Source of the DNA: JBNNGK01 sp050268245
GTDB taxonomy: Bacteria; Pseudomonadota; Gammaproteobacteria; Enterobacterales; Enterobacteriaceae
Assembly (NCBI RefSeq): GCF_050268245.1
Contig: NZ_JBNNGK010000005.1
Location: forward strand, 62,001 to 126,000
Reading direction: 5' to 3'
DNA length: 64,000 nt
The notes beneath the pieces were generated by a model. It saw nothing but the letters and a program-made list of their open reading frames with translations. It was not told the origin of the DNA and did not search any database. Positions 45,152-54,414 of the stretch are shown piece by piece (positions within the stretch are counted from its first letter, which is position 1; every line of letters begins with the position of its first letter). The position numbers and the translations under genes were made by a program.

Positions 45152-45757
45152 TTACTTTAATCCTTCAGCATTGAGCGTCGCGTCTACAGCCGGGCGCGCC
45201 GCTACACGCTTCATATATGCTGAAAGGTGCGAATGCTGTTGCAGATCGAACTGTAAGGCTACGGCCCAACGCAGTACGGTAAACAGATAAGCATCGGCGA
45301 CGCTAAACCGGCTACCCAGTAAATACTGTTGTTGTGCCAATATCCCGTCTAAATAGCTAAAGTGCTGTTCCAGTTTTGCCCGTGCGATGGCCCGATACTC
45401 ATCAGGCGTTTGCGGATTAAACAGAGGGCTAAAGCCTTTGTGCAGTTCAGTTGCTACAAAGTTTAGCCACTCAATGGCGTGGTAGCGTGAGAGCGTACCC
45501 ACCGCTGGAATGAGATGCCGATCCGGCACCCGATCGGCCAGATATTGGACAATAGCAACGCCTTCTGTCAGCAGACTGCCATCATCAAGCAGTAAGGCTG
45601 GCACTTGCCCCTTTGGATTAATCGTCAGGTAATCGGCACCGCTTTCGGTCTTTTTTTGCGCCAGATCGACTTTTTCCGCGGTAAAATCCAGACCAGCCTC
45701 ACGTAAAATAATGTGCGGTGACAGTGAACAGGCGCCAGCTTTATAGAACAGTTTCAT
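45152..45757 (-). CDS. gstA: Glutathione S-transferase GstA
   Basis: A beta-class glutathione transferase of 201 residues. The N-terminal thioredoxin-like domain starts MKLFYKAGACSLSPHI with the catalytic Cys10, and glutathione is held by the GQVPALLLDDGSLLTEGVAI segment. Convergent with pdxY, as in E. coli. Confidence 0.95.
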   Translation of the reverse strand: MKLFYKAGACSLSPHIILREAGLDFTAEKVDLAQKKTESGADYLTINPKGQVPALLLDDGSLLTEGVAIVQYLADRVPDRHLIPAVGTLSRYHAIEWLNFVATELHKGFSPLFNPQTPDEYRAIARAKLEQHFSYLDGILAQQQYLLGSRFSVADAYLFTVLRWAVALQFDLQQHSHLSAYMKRVAARPAVDATLNAEGLK

Positions 45758-45850
45758 CGTAAGACTCCTTGATAACGATAAATGACAGGCATGCTTAACC
45801 TTTTATCCTAGATCCATAAAGCAGAACTTACAGCATCAGAGTTAACATAT

Positions 45851-46735
45851 TTAGATAACGGGTTCGTCAATCGGTGCTAATTGTGCCAATGTCGCTGCTA
45901 TTTGATGTTGTAGCGTCTGCGGTGCGGTTTGCATGGGCGAGCGTAGTTCGTTGTGGATATGGCCTTCTGACGCCAATGCGGCCTTCACCGGTGCAGGATT
46001 CGGGAAGCTGAATAATTGATGTATTAACGGCAATAACGCATAAAAATTGGCGCGCGCCGCCGCCAGATCGCCGGCGGCAACGTGTTGCACCAGCTGTACG
46101 AACCGTTCTGGGCAAAGGTGTGCGGAGGCGGAAATTGCGCCACTTCCGCCTAAACACAACGTGGAAAGGATCAAATTATCTTCCCCCGTCAGCACATCAA
46201 TCATTCCGTCACTGATCAACGCCATGGTGGTGTCCGCATTGCCGCCACAGTCTTTGACCGCTTGGATTTGCGGGTGACGTGCCAACTGGCGAAGTGTGGC
46301 TAACTCCATCGCAATGCCGGTTCGATACGGGACGTTGTACAGGATAACGGGAACGCGGGAGGCATCAGCCAAAGTGGTAAAATACTCAATCAAACCAGAC
46401 TGCGACGGGCGAATATAATACGGTGCGGGTATGAGTAAGCCAGCTATATTGCGTTGTTGAATCTCTTGCTGCATCTGCAAGGTAGCGGTCATATTATTGC
46501 CCGATAATCCCATCACCACCTGATGCGCCGGAACCACGTCCAGTACCGCATCCAGCACGGCCAACTGTTCTTCCTTACTGAGCGCTGCGGCTTCACCGGT
46601 TGAGCCACAAACCACTAATCCATCGATATCTGCGCTAATGAGGCGTTGCGCTAATTTCTTTATCGCCGGGATATCGATTTTGTTGTGGTGAAAAGGCGTA
46701 ACCAGCGCAACCCAAATACCAGAAAAAGCGGCCAT
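45851..46735 (-). CDS. Dihydrodipicolinate synthase family aldolase (DapA paralogue)
   Basis: A 294-residue class I aldolase-lyase of the DapA/NanA family. The GSTGEA loop (CGSTGEAAALS), the proton-relay tyrosine in ILYNVPYRTG and the Schiff-base lysine in QAVKDCGGN are intact, so it should be active. Being away from lysine genes and without typical sugar-acid neighbours, it may act in amino-acid or sugar-acid catabolism rather than lysine synthesis. The true DapA cannot be excluded from sequence alone. About 480 nt without a gene follow upstream. Confidence 0.8.
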   Translation of the reverse strand: MAAFSGIWVALVTPFHHNKIDIPAIKKLAQRLISADIDGLVVCGSTGEAAALSKEEQLAVLDAVLDVVPAHQVVMGLSGNNMTATLQMQQEIQQRNIAGLLIPAPYYIRPSQSGLIEYFTTLADASRVPVILYNVPYRTGIAMELATLRQLARHPQIQAVKDCGGNADTTMALISDGMIDVLTGEDNLILSTLCLGGSGAISASAHLCPERFVQLVQHVAAGDLAAARANFYALLPLIHQLFSFPNPAPVKAALASEGHIHNELRSPMQTAPQTLQHQIAATLAQLAPIDEPVI

Positions 46736-47123
46736 AACAATGTCCTTGAGAACTTACAGATAAACAAAGTTTTATGATGAGGAGAGTTCGATAGACTGTC
46801 AATTCATAACAGACTATTAACATTGTTATTCATGACGTTAGCGGGCAGATGAGTTTCACTAATGAAGTGGCGAGGGGGTGCATGTCTCAGTGCGGGCAGG
46901 TTGTGACTGTTTGATGAGCGTCTCTGCCTCCGTCTCGTAGGCATGGTTATTCCTTAAATGGAAATGAATCCTTTTACGTTGTTTTAGATAACGAAGACGC
47001 GATATTTCGACGCTATAAATGATAGTTTTTTGCCGCTTAGGTGCAACGGCAGGGGAACCAAGAAGTTAAAGAATAAGGCACTGTTGGCAGCGTGAGGTTG
47101 ACGACAACATTGTCTGATAACCT

Positions 47124-47180
47124 GAGCATAGCGAGGGGCGCTCCGGCGGCTTACGCCACGGAACCCATCGCTACGCTCGG
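47124..47180. repeat. Dispersed palindromic repeat, copy B
   Basis: The core at 47134-47159 is the same as copy A at 20914-20939 apart from one base. The ends GAGCATAGCGA and TCGCTACGCTC form an inverted repeat with one mismatch. It lies in the otherwise empty 46736-47217 gap. Confidence 0.7.
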
Positions 47181-47217
47181 ACCTCAACAGTCTGAGCTCA
47201 CCGTTGGTGGACTGGGT

Positions 47218-47481
47218 TCAGCGATGGGGGCGGCTGCTGATAGAAGAAGCCCAGTTGAAGGTTTCTCCGCTGGGTTTTACACGATTAGCCTTGCGTTCGG
47301 CACGAGCGGCTTTGGCTATTTTTTCTCTGGCCGCGGCAATACGCGCGATGGCCTCATCTTTTACTCTGTTTTGCTCGGCATTAGTCAGTGGGCGGCCATG
47401 GCTTTTACGCGCTTTATCCAATTCTGTTTTCACTTCACGTTGTTCGCTTTCTGTCATTTCTTTCAGCGTCAGTTTTTTCAT
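47218..47481 (-). CDS. DUF3811 family protein (YjbD type)
   Basis: An 87-residue, highly charged, mostly helical protein. It resembles E. coli YjbD: LKEMTESEQREVKTELDKAR near the start and HGRPLTNAEQNRVKDEAI in the middle. Function unknown. It has no operon partner; about 320 nt without a recognisable gene lie upstream. Confidence 0.78.
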   Translation of the reverse strand: MKKLTLKEMTESEQREVKTELDKARKSHGRPLTNAEQNRVKDEAIARIAAAREKIAKAARAERKANRVKPSGETFNWASSISSRPHR

Positions 47482-47799
47482 TTTTATAACCTGGGTCGGC
47501 GAAGTTGATTTTCAGTGTAGCGCATCTTTACGCCAGAATATGCTGTTAAGGTAACGCTTTATTCGTTTACCAGCGATAAGGTTCCTGAAAGTGGAACATA
47601 TACGCTGTTTGACGCACGTTTTTACCGCGGTTGGTACGCGTTTAGAGTGAGGCGGGCGAAAGTATTGTTACCCGGGGCTTTCACCGGGAATGAACCGATG
47701 CACGGCAAACGCTTTCTTGCCTCATTGGTTCATCTGTAGCGGATGCTTGATGAACAACGCCCGGTTTGTCGGCAGCGCTAAAGTATGCGAAGTGAGGAG

Positions 47800-48069
47800 T
47801 TAATCGGTATGCTTATGACCAAATTTTTCATCAAACTCACGGCGATAAGCGCGCGCTTTATTGCGATCGCGAATCCATAAATAACCGCACACGATAGCCA
47901 CGGCAGTAGAAAAGAGGATATTACGCATATCCTTGTCATAGTAATACACCAGTAATGCATCTAATACCGCGATAAAGGCAATCCATTTGTAGACGTGAGA
48001 TTGCCGTCGCGTCGCGGCATTCAAGCGTTTCAGCTGTCTGGCTTCGTGCAAAACCGGTTTTTTTTGCAT
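47800..48069 (-). CDS. Unknown small membrane protein (89 aa)
   Basis: I do not recognise this protein. Two hydrophobic spans are visible (about residues 28-43, WIAFIAVLDALLVYYY, and 51-66, ILFSTAVAIVCGYLWI), with a basic N-terminus and a charged C-terminus (FDEKFGHKHTD). The ribosome-binding site is modest. The coding is plausible on membrane pattern alone. Confidence 0.55.
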   Translation of the reverse strand: MQKKPVLHEARQLKRLNAATRRQSHVYKWIAFIAVLDALLVYYYDKDMRNILFSTAVAIVCGYLWIRDRNKARAYRREFDEKFGHKHTD

Positions 48070-48219
48070 AACTACCCATTACTCATAATGTTAACCGTAA
48101 ACTACCAGATCTTTCTACCCAACCGCAAAAGATAACGCGGCTTTTTAAGCTGGCGGAAGGAGCCGGTGATTTTTTACGCCAACTCATTGAGTGTCGATAA
48201 GAACAGGGGTTATTTTGGC

Positions 48220-49401
48220 TTACGAGGGGCGGCGAGGCAGGGAGAAGATCACATGCGCTATCACTCCGCCAATTAATCCCCAAAATGCTGCGCCGATGCC
48301 TAATAAGCTGACACCGCTGGCAGTAATCAAAAAGGTGATAACTGCCGCATCACGCTGGTGCTCATCGTGCAACGCCCGTTGCAGACTCCCCGCAATCGTC
48401 CCCAGTAATGCCAAACCGGCGATGGTGTGAATAAGCGCCGGAGGTAGCGCACTGAATAACAGCCCGATCGCGCCACCAAAGATGCCGGCAAGCACATAAA
48501 AAAGACCTGCGGCCACTGCTGCCATATAGCGTCGTTTGGGGTCGGGATGCACATCTGGACCCATACAAATTGCGGCCGTGATGGCGGCAATACACACCGA
48601 AAATCCGCCAAAAGGCGCCAACAACAGGGCGGTAAGCGCCGTCCAGCTAATGATGGGTGAAGTGGGTACCTGGTAGCCAGCGGCTTTTAGCGTTGTAATT
48701 CCGGGCGCATTTTGCGACGCCATCGTAACAATGAAAAAGGGGATGCCGATGCCTAACAGCGTGGAAAGTGTGAAGTGCGGTGCAATAAACGCCGGTGTAG
48801 CCAATGCCCACGTCTGTTGAGCAAAGGAAAGGTTGCCTTGCAATGCCGCGATCGCCAACCCGGCGCATAAGGTCAAAACGATAGCGTAACGTGGCAGGTA
48901 GCGCCTAGCCAACAGATAAACCAGACACATGCCACCGCTAAGCGCCAAGTTTGTCTGGAGTGCACCGAACGCATCCAAGCCAAACCGTAACAGGATTCCG
49001 GCCAGCATGGCAGCGGCAATAGCCTGCGGAATATAATTCATCATGCGGGCGAAGATCCCGGTGACGCCACACAGCAGAATTAATCCTGATGCAAAAACAA
49101 ATACGCCAATGGCTTCGTTTATGGTGGTGCCGGGTAGGCTGGTCACCAGCAATGCTGCGCCAGGCGTTGACCACGCGGTGAGAATCGGGGTGCGATAATA
49201 CAGCGATAACCCTAAAGAACTCAGCCCCATGCCGAGTCCGAGCATCGTCAACCAGCCGCCGATCTGCAACGGCGTTGCCCCAGCGGCGGCGGCGGCCTGG
49301 AAGATAATCGCGGCGGAACTGGTGTATCCCACTAAAACCGCGACAAAGCCAGCGATAACGGCCGGGAGGGTCAAGTCACGTAAAGAAATGGGTGGTTGCA
49401 T
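48220..49401 (-). CDS. Benzoate/H+ symporter family transporter (BenE/YdcO type)
   Basis: A 12-span inner membrane protein of the BenE family, 393 residues from ATG 49401. Characteristic stretches include VLVGYTSSAAIIFQAAAAAG, LTAWSTPGAALLVTSLPG and VTMASQNAPGITTLKAAGY. It resembles E. coli YdcO closely. Substrate is inferred (benzoate or similar) and not shown. An alternative ATG at 49413 is possible. It is divergent from an XRE-cupin regulator, as ydcO is from ydcN. Confidence 0.88.
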   Translation of the reverse strand: MQPPISLRDLTLPAVIAGFVAVLVGYTSSAAIIFQAAAAAGATPLQIGGWLTMLGLGMGLSSLGLSLYYRTPILTAWSTPGAALLVTSLPGTTINEAIGVFVFASGLILLCGVTGIFARMMNYIPQAIAAAMLAGILLRFGLDAFGALQTNLALSGGMCLVYLLARRYLPRYAIVLTLCAGLAIAALQGNLSFAQQTWALATPAFIAPHFTLSTLLGIGIPFFIVTMASQNAPGITTLKAAGYQVPTSPIISWTALTALLLAPFGGFSVCIAAITAAICMGPDVHPDPKRRYMAAVAAGLFYVLAGIFGGAIGLLFSALPPALIHTIAGLALLGTIAGSLQRALHDEHQRDAAVITFLITASGVSLLGIGAAFWGLIGGVIAHVIFSLPRRPS

Positions 49402-49421
49402 GTCGTTCACCATATTGGATT

Positions 49422-49475
49422 GTGCGTTATAACGCACGATAAGTTTCAAGCATAGCATCGTGCGCTATAACGTAC
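49422..49475. promoter_or_regulatory. Paired operator-like palindromes between benE-type gene and XRE-cupin regulator
   Basis: GTGCGTTATAACGCAC (49422-49437) is a perfect 16-bp palindrome. A second copy, GTGCGCTATAACGTAC (49460-49475), differs at two positions and lies 38 bp away. Both fall in the divergent intergenic region and are the likely sites for the XRE-cupin regulator. Confidence 0.7.
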
Positions 49476-49513
49476 AAGTGACTATAATCAGGCGTTTTAC
49501 TGAGGAGGAACGC

Positions 49514-50074
49514 ATGCAAGATTTGGGCGAACATTTAGCACGAACCTTAAAAGACCTACGCGGACAACGTGGCTGGAGCTTGACGCAAACGGCTGAATAT
49601 ACCGGCGTGAGCAAGGCGATGTTAGGCCAAATTGAACGCGGTGAGTCGAGCCCAACGGTTGCCACGCTGTGGAAAATCGCCACCGGTTTTAATGTGTCCT
49701 TTTCGGCTTTTCTGGAGCGTTCAACGCAACCGCAGCCTACGTTACACCGTCACGGTGAATTGCCGGTATTCCATCAAGAGAATGCGGCAATGCAAGTCGT
49801 GCCGCTGTTTCCTTACGATCAACAACTCGGATTTGATATGTTTGTGATTGATTTAGCGCCTGGCGCGTTCAGCGAGTCTTCGGCTCACGAGCCTGGCGTT
49901 ATTGAACATGTGGTGGTGATCAGCGGTGAATTAGAGTTGGAAATTAATGGTCAATGGTCGGTTTTGGCGGCCGGTGAAGCGATGCGTTTTCAGGCTGATT
50001 GCCCACATGCTTACCGCAACAGTAGCGATCGCCCCGTACGTATCCACGATTTAATCCATTATCCACCGGCTTAA
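49514..50074 (+). CDS. XRE-family regulator with C-terminal cupin (YdcN type)
   Basis: A 186-residue regulator. The N-terminal HTH_3 helix-turn-helix is WSLTQTAEYTGVSKAMLGQIERGESSPTVATLWKIA (about 19-54) and the C-terminal cupin barrel covers about 100-175 (HVVVISGELELEINGQWSVL). The start at 49514 follows GAGGAGG. It probably senses a small molecule and controls the divergent benE-type transporter. Confidence 0.88.
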   Translation: MQDLGEHLARTLKDLRGQRGWSLTQTAEYTGVSKAMLGQIERGESSPTVATLWKIATGFNVSFSAFLERSTQPQPTLHRHGELPVFHQENAAMQVVPLFPYDQQLGFDMFVIDLAPGAFSESSAHEPGVIEHVVVISGELELEINGQWSVLAAGEAMRFQADCPHAYRNSSDRPVRIHDLIHYPPA

Positions 50075-50261
50075 AGCTGGTGATAAGCGCTGGGGGCGGC
50101 ACGCGATCCTGCGTTAAAGGTGTTAAGCCAATATAGCGTGGGAGAGTTCGCGCAAAAGTGGGGTAAATCGATATCGGTTTCTGAGCTGCGTCAACGGTAC
50201 TGACAAAGGCTGGGAAAGGTATAGGGTAATGTGCAAAGATGAGTGTCACCAAACAATGTTA

Positions 50262-50291
50262 CATGCCGCTCAGGCATCGCTGAGCGGCATG
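50262..50291 (-). terminator. Hairpin downstream of dtpA
   Basis: CATGCCGCTCAG pairs perfectly with CTGAGCGGCATG (12-bp stem, 6-nt loop), about 40 nt beyond the dtpA stop. Only a loose T-rich stretch follows on the minus strand. Confidence 0.6.
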
Positions 50292-50331
50292 TGAATGACA
50301 CCGGTATTGTTAGCCGATCGTCAAACGTAGT

Positions 50332-51846
50332 TTAGTTAGCTGCAGAGGCTGTCTGCATTTTCTCTTCGGTGTCTTCAGCAGTATCCAGTGTCATGCGATA
50401 CAGCTTCGGTGCTGTTAGCATCATCAAGATGGCGATAACCGCCGTAGCAATACCGATTTGCATAAACACGTGGCTATAAATTGCCAATGAAGCATGTGCG
50501 TCGTTCACATCACTTGGCACCGCCGTCAGACCCGCGACTTTACCGGCAATCAACGCTGCCGCCGCAGTGGTCAGGAACCAAGAGCCCATAATAAAGCCCA
50601 TCAGACGCTGTGGAACTAACTGTGCCACCATCGCCAAGCCCAAGCCGGAGATCATCAATTCACCGATACTTTGCAGTGCGTAGCTCAGAATTAGCCAGTT
50701 AACGGAAACGATACCTTGCTCATTGGCGAAGCTGGCTCCCCACGGCAGTACCAGGAACGCGCCTGAACACAAAATCATACCGAAAGCGAACTTGTGCGGC
50801 ATCGGCAGACGATCGCCCATCTTATTATATAACGCCGCCAAAATCGGGCTGGCCAGCATGATCCAGAATGGGTTCAGTGCCTGATATTGCTCCGGTTCGA
50901 AAGCCACGCCTAAAATGCTGTGTTCCACGTTATGAATAGCGAAGAAGTTCAGTGAAGTTGGCATCTGGCTGTACAGAACAAAGAACACCACCGCTTCGAG
51001 CATCAGCAAAAATGCCACGATCATTTTACGGCGAGCGGCGCCGCGCATGGCAAAGGTTTCTTTGGCGAATACGATCACAATACCCAGAGAAATAATAGCC
51101 AGCGCCCAGCGAGCGATAACCTGATTGTGCAGTAACCAACTGGAAAGAGCGATCAGCGCTACGACGCCAATGACCACCATCAGCAGCTTTTGCAGTTGCA
51201 GCGGTTTGAAATCAGGTTTAGAACCGTGCTGGCGAACCCACCGGTGGCAAACCATAAAGTTGACCAAGGTGATCAGCATGCCGACAACGCTCAATGAGAA
51301 AGCGACGCTCCAACCGTATTTAGCGGCCAACCAAGGGGTTGCCAGCATTGACATGAAGGAACCGATATTGACCGACATGTAGTACATGGTAAACGCGCCA
51401 TCAAGACGCGGATCGTCTTTCTCATAACAGGTAGACAGCAGAGAAGAGGGGTTAGCTTTGAACAGGCCGCTACCTACGGCGATCGTTGCCATGCCAAGAT
51501 AGACCCAAAAGATGTCATGACCCGAGTAAGCGACCATCGCGTAGCCTACTGCCAGCACCAATGCGCCGAGCATAATGACACGTTTGGTGCCGAGGACTTT
51601 ATCGCCCAACCAGCCACCGATCGCCACGAAGCCATAGACCAGCGCGCTGAAAGAAGAGAACAGGGTGATGGAATCGGCTTCGCTCAGGCCAAGCATTTTG
51701 ACCAGATACACGGCCATAATGCCTTGCAGGCCGTAATAACCGAAGCGCTCCCAAAGTTCGATCGAGAAGATCAAATAAAACGCCTTGGGTTGTTTGAAGG
51801 CGTTTAAACTCACGTCTTCTGGATGTTTGTTGTTTGCTGTTGACAC
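50332..51846 (-). CDS. dtpA: Dipeptide/tripeptide permease DtpA (POT family)
   Basis: A proton-coupled oligopeptide transporter of 504 residues with 14 predicted spans. The POT motif is in SIELWERFGYYGLQGIMAVYL (ExxERFxYY), and the GGWLGDKVLG loop follows. In E. coli dtpA is controlled by OmpR; the 590-nt AT-rich region upstream (51847-52439) could carry such sites. It lies near gstA and nth, as in E. coli. Confidence 0.94.
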   Translation of the reverse strand: MSTANNKHPEDVSLNAFKQPKAFYLIFSIELWERFGYYGLQGIMAVYLVKMLGLSEADSITLFSSFSALVYGFVAIGGWLGDKVLGTKRVIMLGALVLAVGYAMVAYSGHDIFWVYLGMATIAVGSGLFKANPSSLLSTCYEKDDPRLDGAFTMYYMSVNIGSFMSMLATPWLAAKYGWSVAFSLSVVGMLITLVNFMVCHRWVRQHGSKPDFKPLQLQKLLMVVIGVVALIALSSWLLHNQVIARWALAIISLGIVIVFAKETFAMRGAARRKMIVAFLLMLEAVVFFVLYSQMPTSLNFFAIHNVEHSILGVAFEPEQYQALNPFWIMLASPILAALYNKMGDRLPMPHKFAFGMILCSGAFLVLPWGASFANEQGIVSVNWLILSYALQSIGELMISGLGLAMVAQLVPQRLMGFIMGSWFLTTAAAALIAGKVAGLTAVPSDVNDAHASLAIYSHVFMQIGIATAVIAILMMLTAPKLYRMTLDTAEDTEEKMQTASAAN

Positions 51847-52083
51847 TGGTACCTCTATTTTTCACAACCCGTCAAGAAAACGGGAAATACAAAAGGTGAT
51901 GCAAGTCCGCATCCTTCTGCGTTGTTATAAGATGTAATGACGGCGGTTAATGTTCACTATCTTTGTCAGTGTGGCAAGCTTTTTGACATATCCCGTTACA
52001 TATAACGACAACGACATTATGCAACTATGTTGCAAATGTTATGCAGAATTAACGTTGGTGTTTTATTTATTTTGCGATTTTTT

Positions 52084-52122
52084 ATATCACTCAAAAGCTA
52101 CGCAGCTTATAGCTAGTGATAT
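52084..52122. other. Nested inverted repeats in the AT-rich dtpA-nth gap
   Basis: ATATCACT (52084-52091) is complementary to AGTGATAT (52115-52122), and an inner AAGCT-ACGC-AGCTT hairpin lies between them. The whole 51847-52439 region is AT-rich with several short palindromes and no credible gene. It may be regulatory for dtpA. Confidence 0.35.
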
Positions 52123-52439
52123 GTTCTGCCATTTCGTTGCATACTAGATGATATCCGTACAGAGTGACTTATATGCCTTGCAATGTCATGCATATGTAAT
52201 GATATAAAACATTATACAAAATGGAGTGCGCGCGCGGTTCACTTGCGCACGCCGTGCGGCTGACAAAATGTGATCTTGTTTGCAAATTTATGCTAATTTT
52301 TTGCTTGAAATTAAGTTAAACCGTGTTCTTCTACCCAAGTCCATCGCGGCGATAGGGTTACTGCTGTGCGGTATCACATTTCTGATAAAAAACGGGGCAA
52401 CATTTTGCGCTGGTGCGGGCGCACAGCGCAGCCAATAGG

Positions 52440-53081
52440 TCAGGCGTCAGGATAAACTTTCTCTTTGTACTCACACAGATCTTCAATGATACAGGAACCG
52501 CAGCGCGGCTTACGCGCTATGCAAGTGTAGCGGCCATGCAGGATCAGCCAGTGGTGGCAATCAACCTTAAATTCTGCGGGAACCACCTTCAGCAATTTTT
52601 CCTCTACCTGGTCGACATTTTTACCCGGCGCGAAACGGGTGCGATTGCAGACGCGAAAAATATGCGTATCAACGGCGATGGTAGGCCAGCCGAAGGCCGT
52701 ATTCAGCACCACATTGGCCGTTTTGCGTCCGACACCAGGCAGCGCTTCGAGCGCCGCGCGATCCTCAGGAACGACACCACCGTGCTGTTCCAGCAAAATG
52801 CGGCACGTTTTGATCACATTCTCGGCCTTGCTATTAAATAGACCGATGGTTTTGATGTACGCCTTGACGCCATCTACGCCAAGCGCCAGCAGGGCGGCAG
52901 GGGTATTGGCAACGGGATAAAGCTTCGCGGTGGCTTTATTAACGCTGACGTCGGTCGCCTGTGCCGACAGCAGCACGGCAATCAGTAGCTCAAACGGGCT
53001 GGAAAATACCAGCTCCGTGGTCGGGTGTGGGTTGTTATCACGTAGACGGGTCAGAATTTCCAGACGTTTTTGCTTATTCAT
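52440..53081 (-). CDS. nth: Endonuclease III Nth
   Basis: Nth is a DNA glycosylase/AP lyase that removes oxidised pyrimidines. It has 213 residues. The helix-hairpin-helix ALPGVGRKTANVV with the catalytic lysine, the catalytic Asp in IAVDTHIFRV and the 4Fe-4S loop CIARKPRCGSCIIEDLC are all present. Its start overlaps the rsxE stop by 1 nt (TAATG), so it is the last gene of the rsx transcript. Confidence 0.96.
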   Translation of the reverse strand: MNKQKRLEILTRLRDNNPHPTTELVFSSPFELLIAVLLSAQATDVSVNKATAKLYPVANTPAALLALGVDGVKAYIKTIGLFNSKAENVIKTCRILLEQHGGVVPEDRAALEALPGVGRKTANVVLNTAFGWPTIAVDTHIFRVCNRTRFAPGKNVDQVEEKLLKVVPAEFKVDCHHWLILHGRYTCIARKPRCGSCIIEDLCEYKEKVYPDA

Positions 53082-53779
53082 TAGGCTTTCCCTGGCTGCT
53101 CTTGCTCCAACGGGGGTTTAGACACCACGCCGTTGGCTTTGCGCGCTTTCATCTTTTCATCAATCACATATTTCGCCGCTAACATCAGGCCGAGGCCGAT
53201 AAATGCGCCAGGTGGCAACATGGCCAGCAGGAAAGGGCTGTCGAAATGTACGACTTCTATCCGTAGTACTTTAGCCCAACTGCCCAGTAGCAAGTCCGCG
53301 CCGTCAAACAGCGTACCGTTGCCGATAAGCTCGCGCATTGCGCCGAGCACAAACATGGCTGCCGTGGCGCCAAGGCCAATGAACAAGCCGTCAATCAGCG
53401 CCAGACCTACAGGCTTACGGGCGGCGATGGCTTCAGCGCGGCCAACCACAATACAGTTGGTTACGATCAGTGGAATAAAGATCCCTAGCAATTGATACAA
53501 ACCAAAGGCGTAGGCATTAATCAGCATTTGCACGATGCTAACTGCTGCAGCGATGATCATCACATAGATAGGAATACGTACTTCGCTGGGCACCCAGCGG
53601 CGCAGGGCGGAAACCGACCCATTGGTGATCACCAACACCAGCGTGGTCGCCAGCCCTAGCCCAAGCGCGTTAGTGGCGGTAGACGTGACGGCCAACAGGG
53701 GGCAAAGCCCGAGCAGTTGCACCAGTGCGGAGTTATTCTTCCACAACCCCTCAATCATTAACGTTTTCGCTTCACTCAT
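53081..53779 (-). CDS. rsxE: Rsx electron-transport complex subunit RsxE
   Basis: A 232-residue integral membrane subunit of the Rsx (Rnf-like) complex, which uses reductant to keep SoxR reduced. It has about six spans; the central PLIVTNCIVVGRAEAIA block, with a conserved cysteine, is typical of RnfA/RnfE. It overlaps rsxG by ATGA. The C-terminus is longer and hydrophilic. Confidence 0.94.
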   Translation of the reverse strand: MSEAKTLMIEGLWKNNSALVQLLGLCPLLAVTSTATNALGLGLATTLVLVITNGSVSALRRWVPSEVRIPIYVMIIAAAVSIVQMLINAYAFGLYQLLGIFIPLIVTNCIVVGRAEAIAARKPVGLALIDGLFIGLGATAAMFVLGAMRELIGNGTLFDGADLLLGSWAKVLRIEVVHFDSPFLLAMLPPGAFIGLGLMLAAKYVIDEKMKARKANGVVSKPPLEQEQPGKA

Positions 53780-54405
53780 TCGCTGGCTCCACAGGTAGGT
53801 AATGTGTCAAGTTTTGACGGCAGCGTTTCCATATACAATGCGGTGCGCCGCACGGCGTTGACGACCGCGCGTGGCGTAATGGTCGCGCCGGTAAACTGAT
53901 CGAACATACCGCCGTCTTTTTTCACCGCCCAACGTGCATCGTCTGGGCCATCAATTTTTTTGCCACTAAAAAAGGTGATCCAGTTACTGATACGCAACTC
54001 GATTTTATCGCCCAGCCCCGGTGTTTCATGATGCTCAATGACGCGTGAGCCGAAAACATTACCGCTAAAATCAGCGCCAACCAGCAGTTGGATCGCACCG
54101 GAATAACCATCGGGCGCGGTAGTCTCTAGAGCCGCCCCGATCGGTTGCCCCTGCTTACGCGCCAGATATAAACGATGTGGGCGGTCGTTGCCCAAGGCAG
54201 GATCGCTGACCCAATAGCATTCGGTTTGCATGTCGTTGTCATAAAAATCAGGTGAAATGACCTGATCCAACAACGCTTTTTGCTGAAGCGCGGCCTGATG
54301 AGCAATGGTTTTTTGTGTCAACGCATGGACCACCGCGGTTAAACCGGTAGTGACGGCGGCAAACAAGGCCAGCGTCGTGCCATGCTTTCTCATTGATTGC
54401 AGCAT
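53776..54405 (-). CDS. rsxG: Rsx complex subunit RsxG
   Basis: A 209-residue periplasm-facing flavoprotein with one N-terminal span. FMN is joined covalently to a threonine in the motif FTGATITPRAV near residue 175. Position and length agree with RsxG/RnfG. Confidence 0.95.
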   Translation of the reverse strand: MLQSMRKHGTTLALFAAVTTGLTAVVHALTQKTIAHQAALQQKALLDQVISPDFYDNDMQTECYWVSDPALGNDRPHRLYLARKQGQPIGAALETTAPDGYSGAIQLLVGADFSGNVFGSRVIEHHETPGLGDKIELRISNWITFFSGKKIDGPDDARWAVKKDGGMFDQFTGATITPRAVVNAVRRTALYMETLPSKLDTLPTCGASE

Positions 54406-54414
54406 GATGGCTCC

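Noticed and set aside
47482..47799. Gap of about 320 bp between the DUF3811 gene and the 89-aa membrane protein gene, examined for a small gene or RNA.
   Set aside because: Only a short CCCGG/CCGGG inverted repeat was seen; nothing supports a gene.
51950..52147. A 65-codon frame on the + strand in the AT-rich region upstream of dtpA.
   Set aside because: No ribosome-binding site and no conserved features; it is probably chance in AT-rich regulatory DNA.
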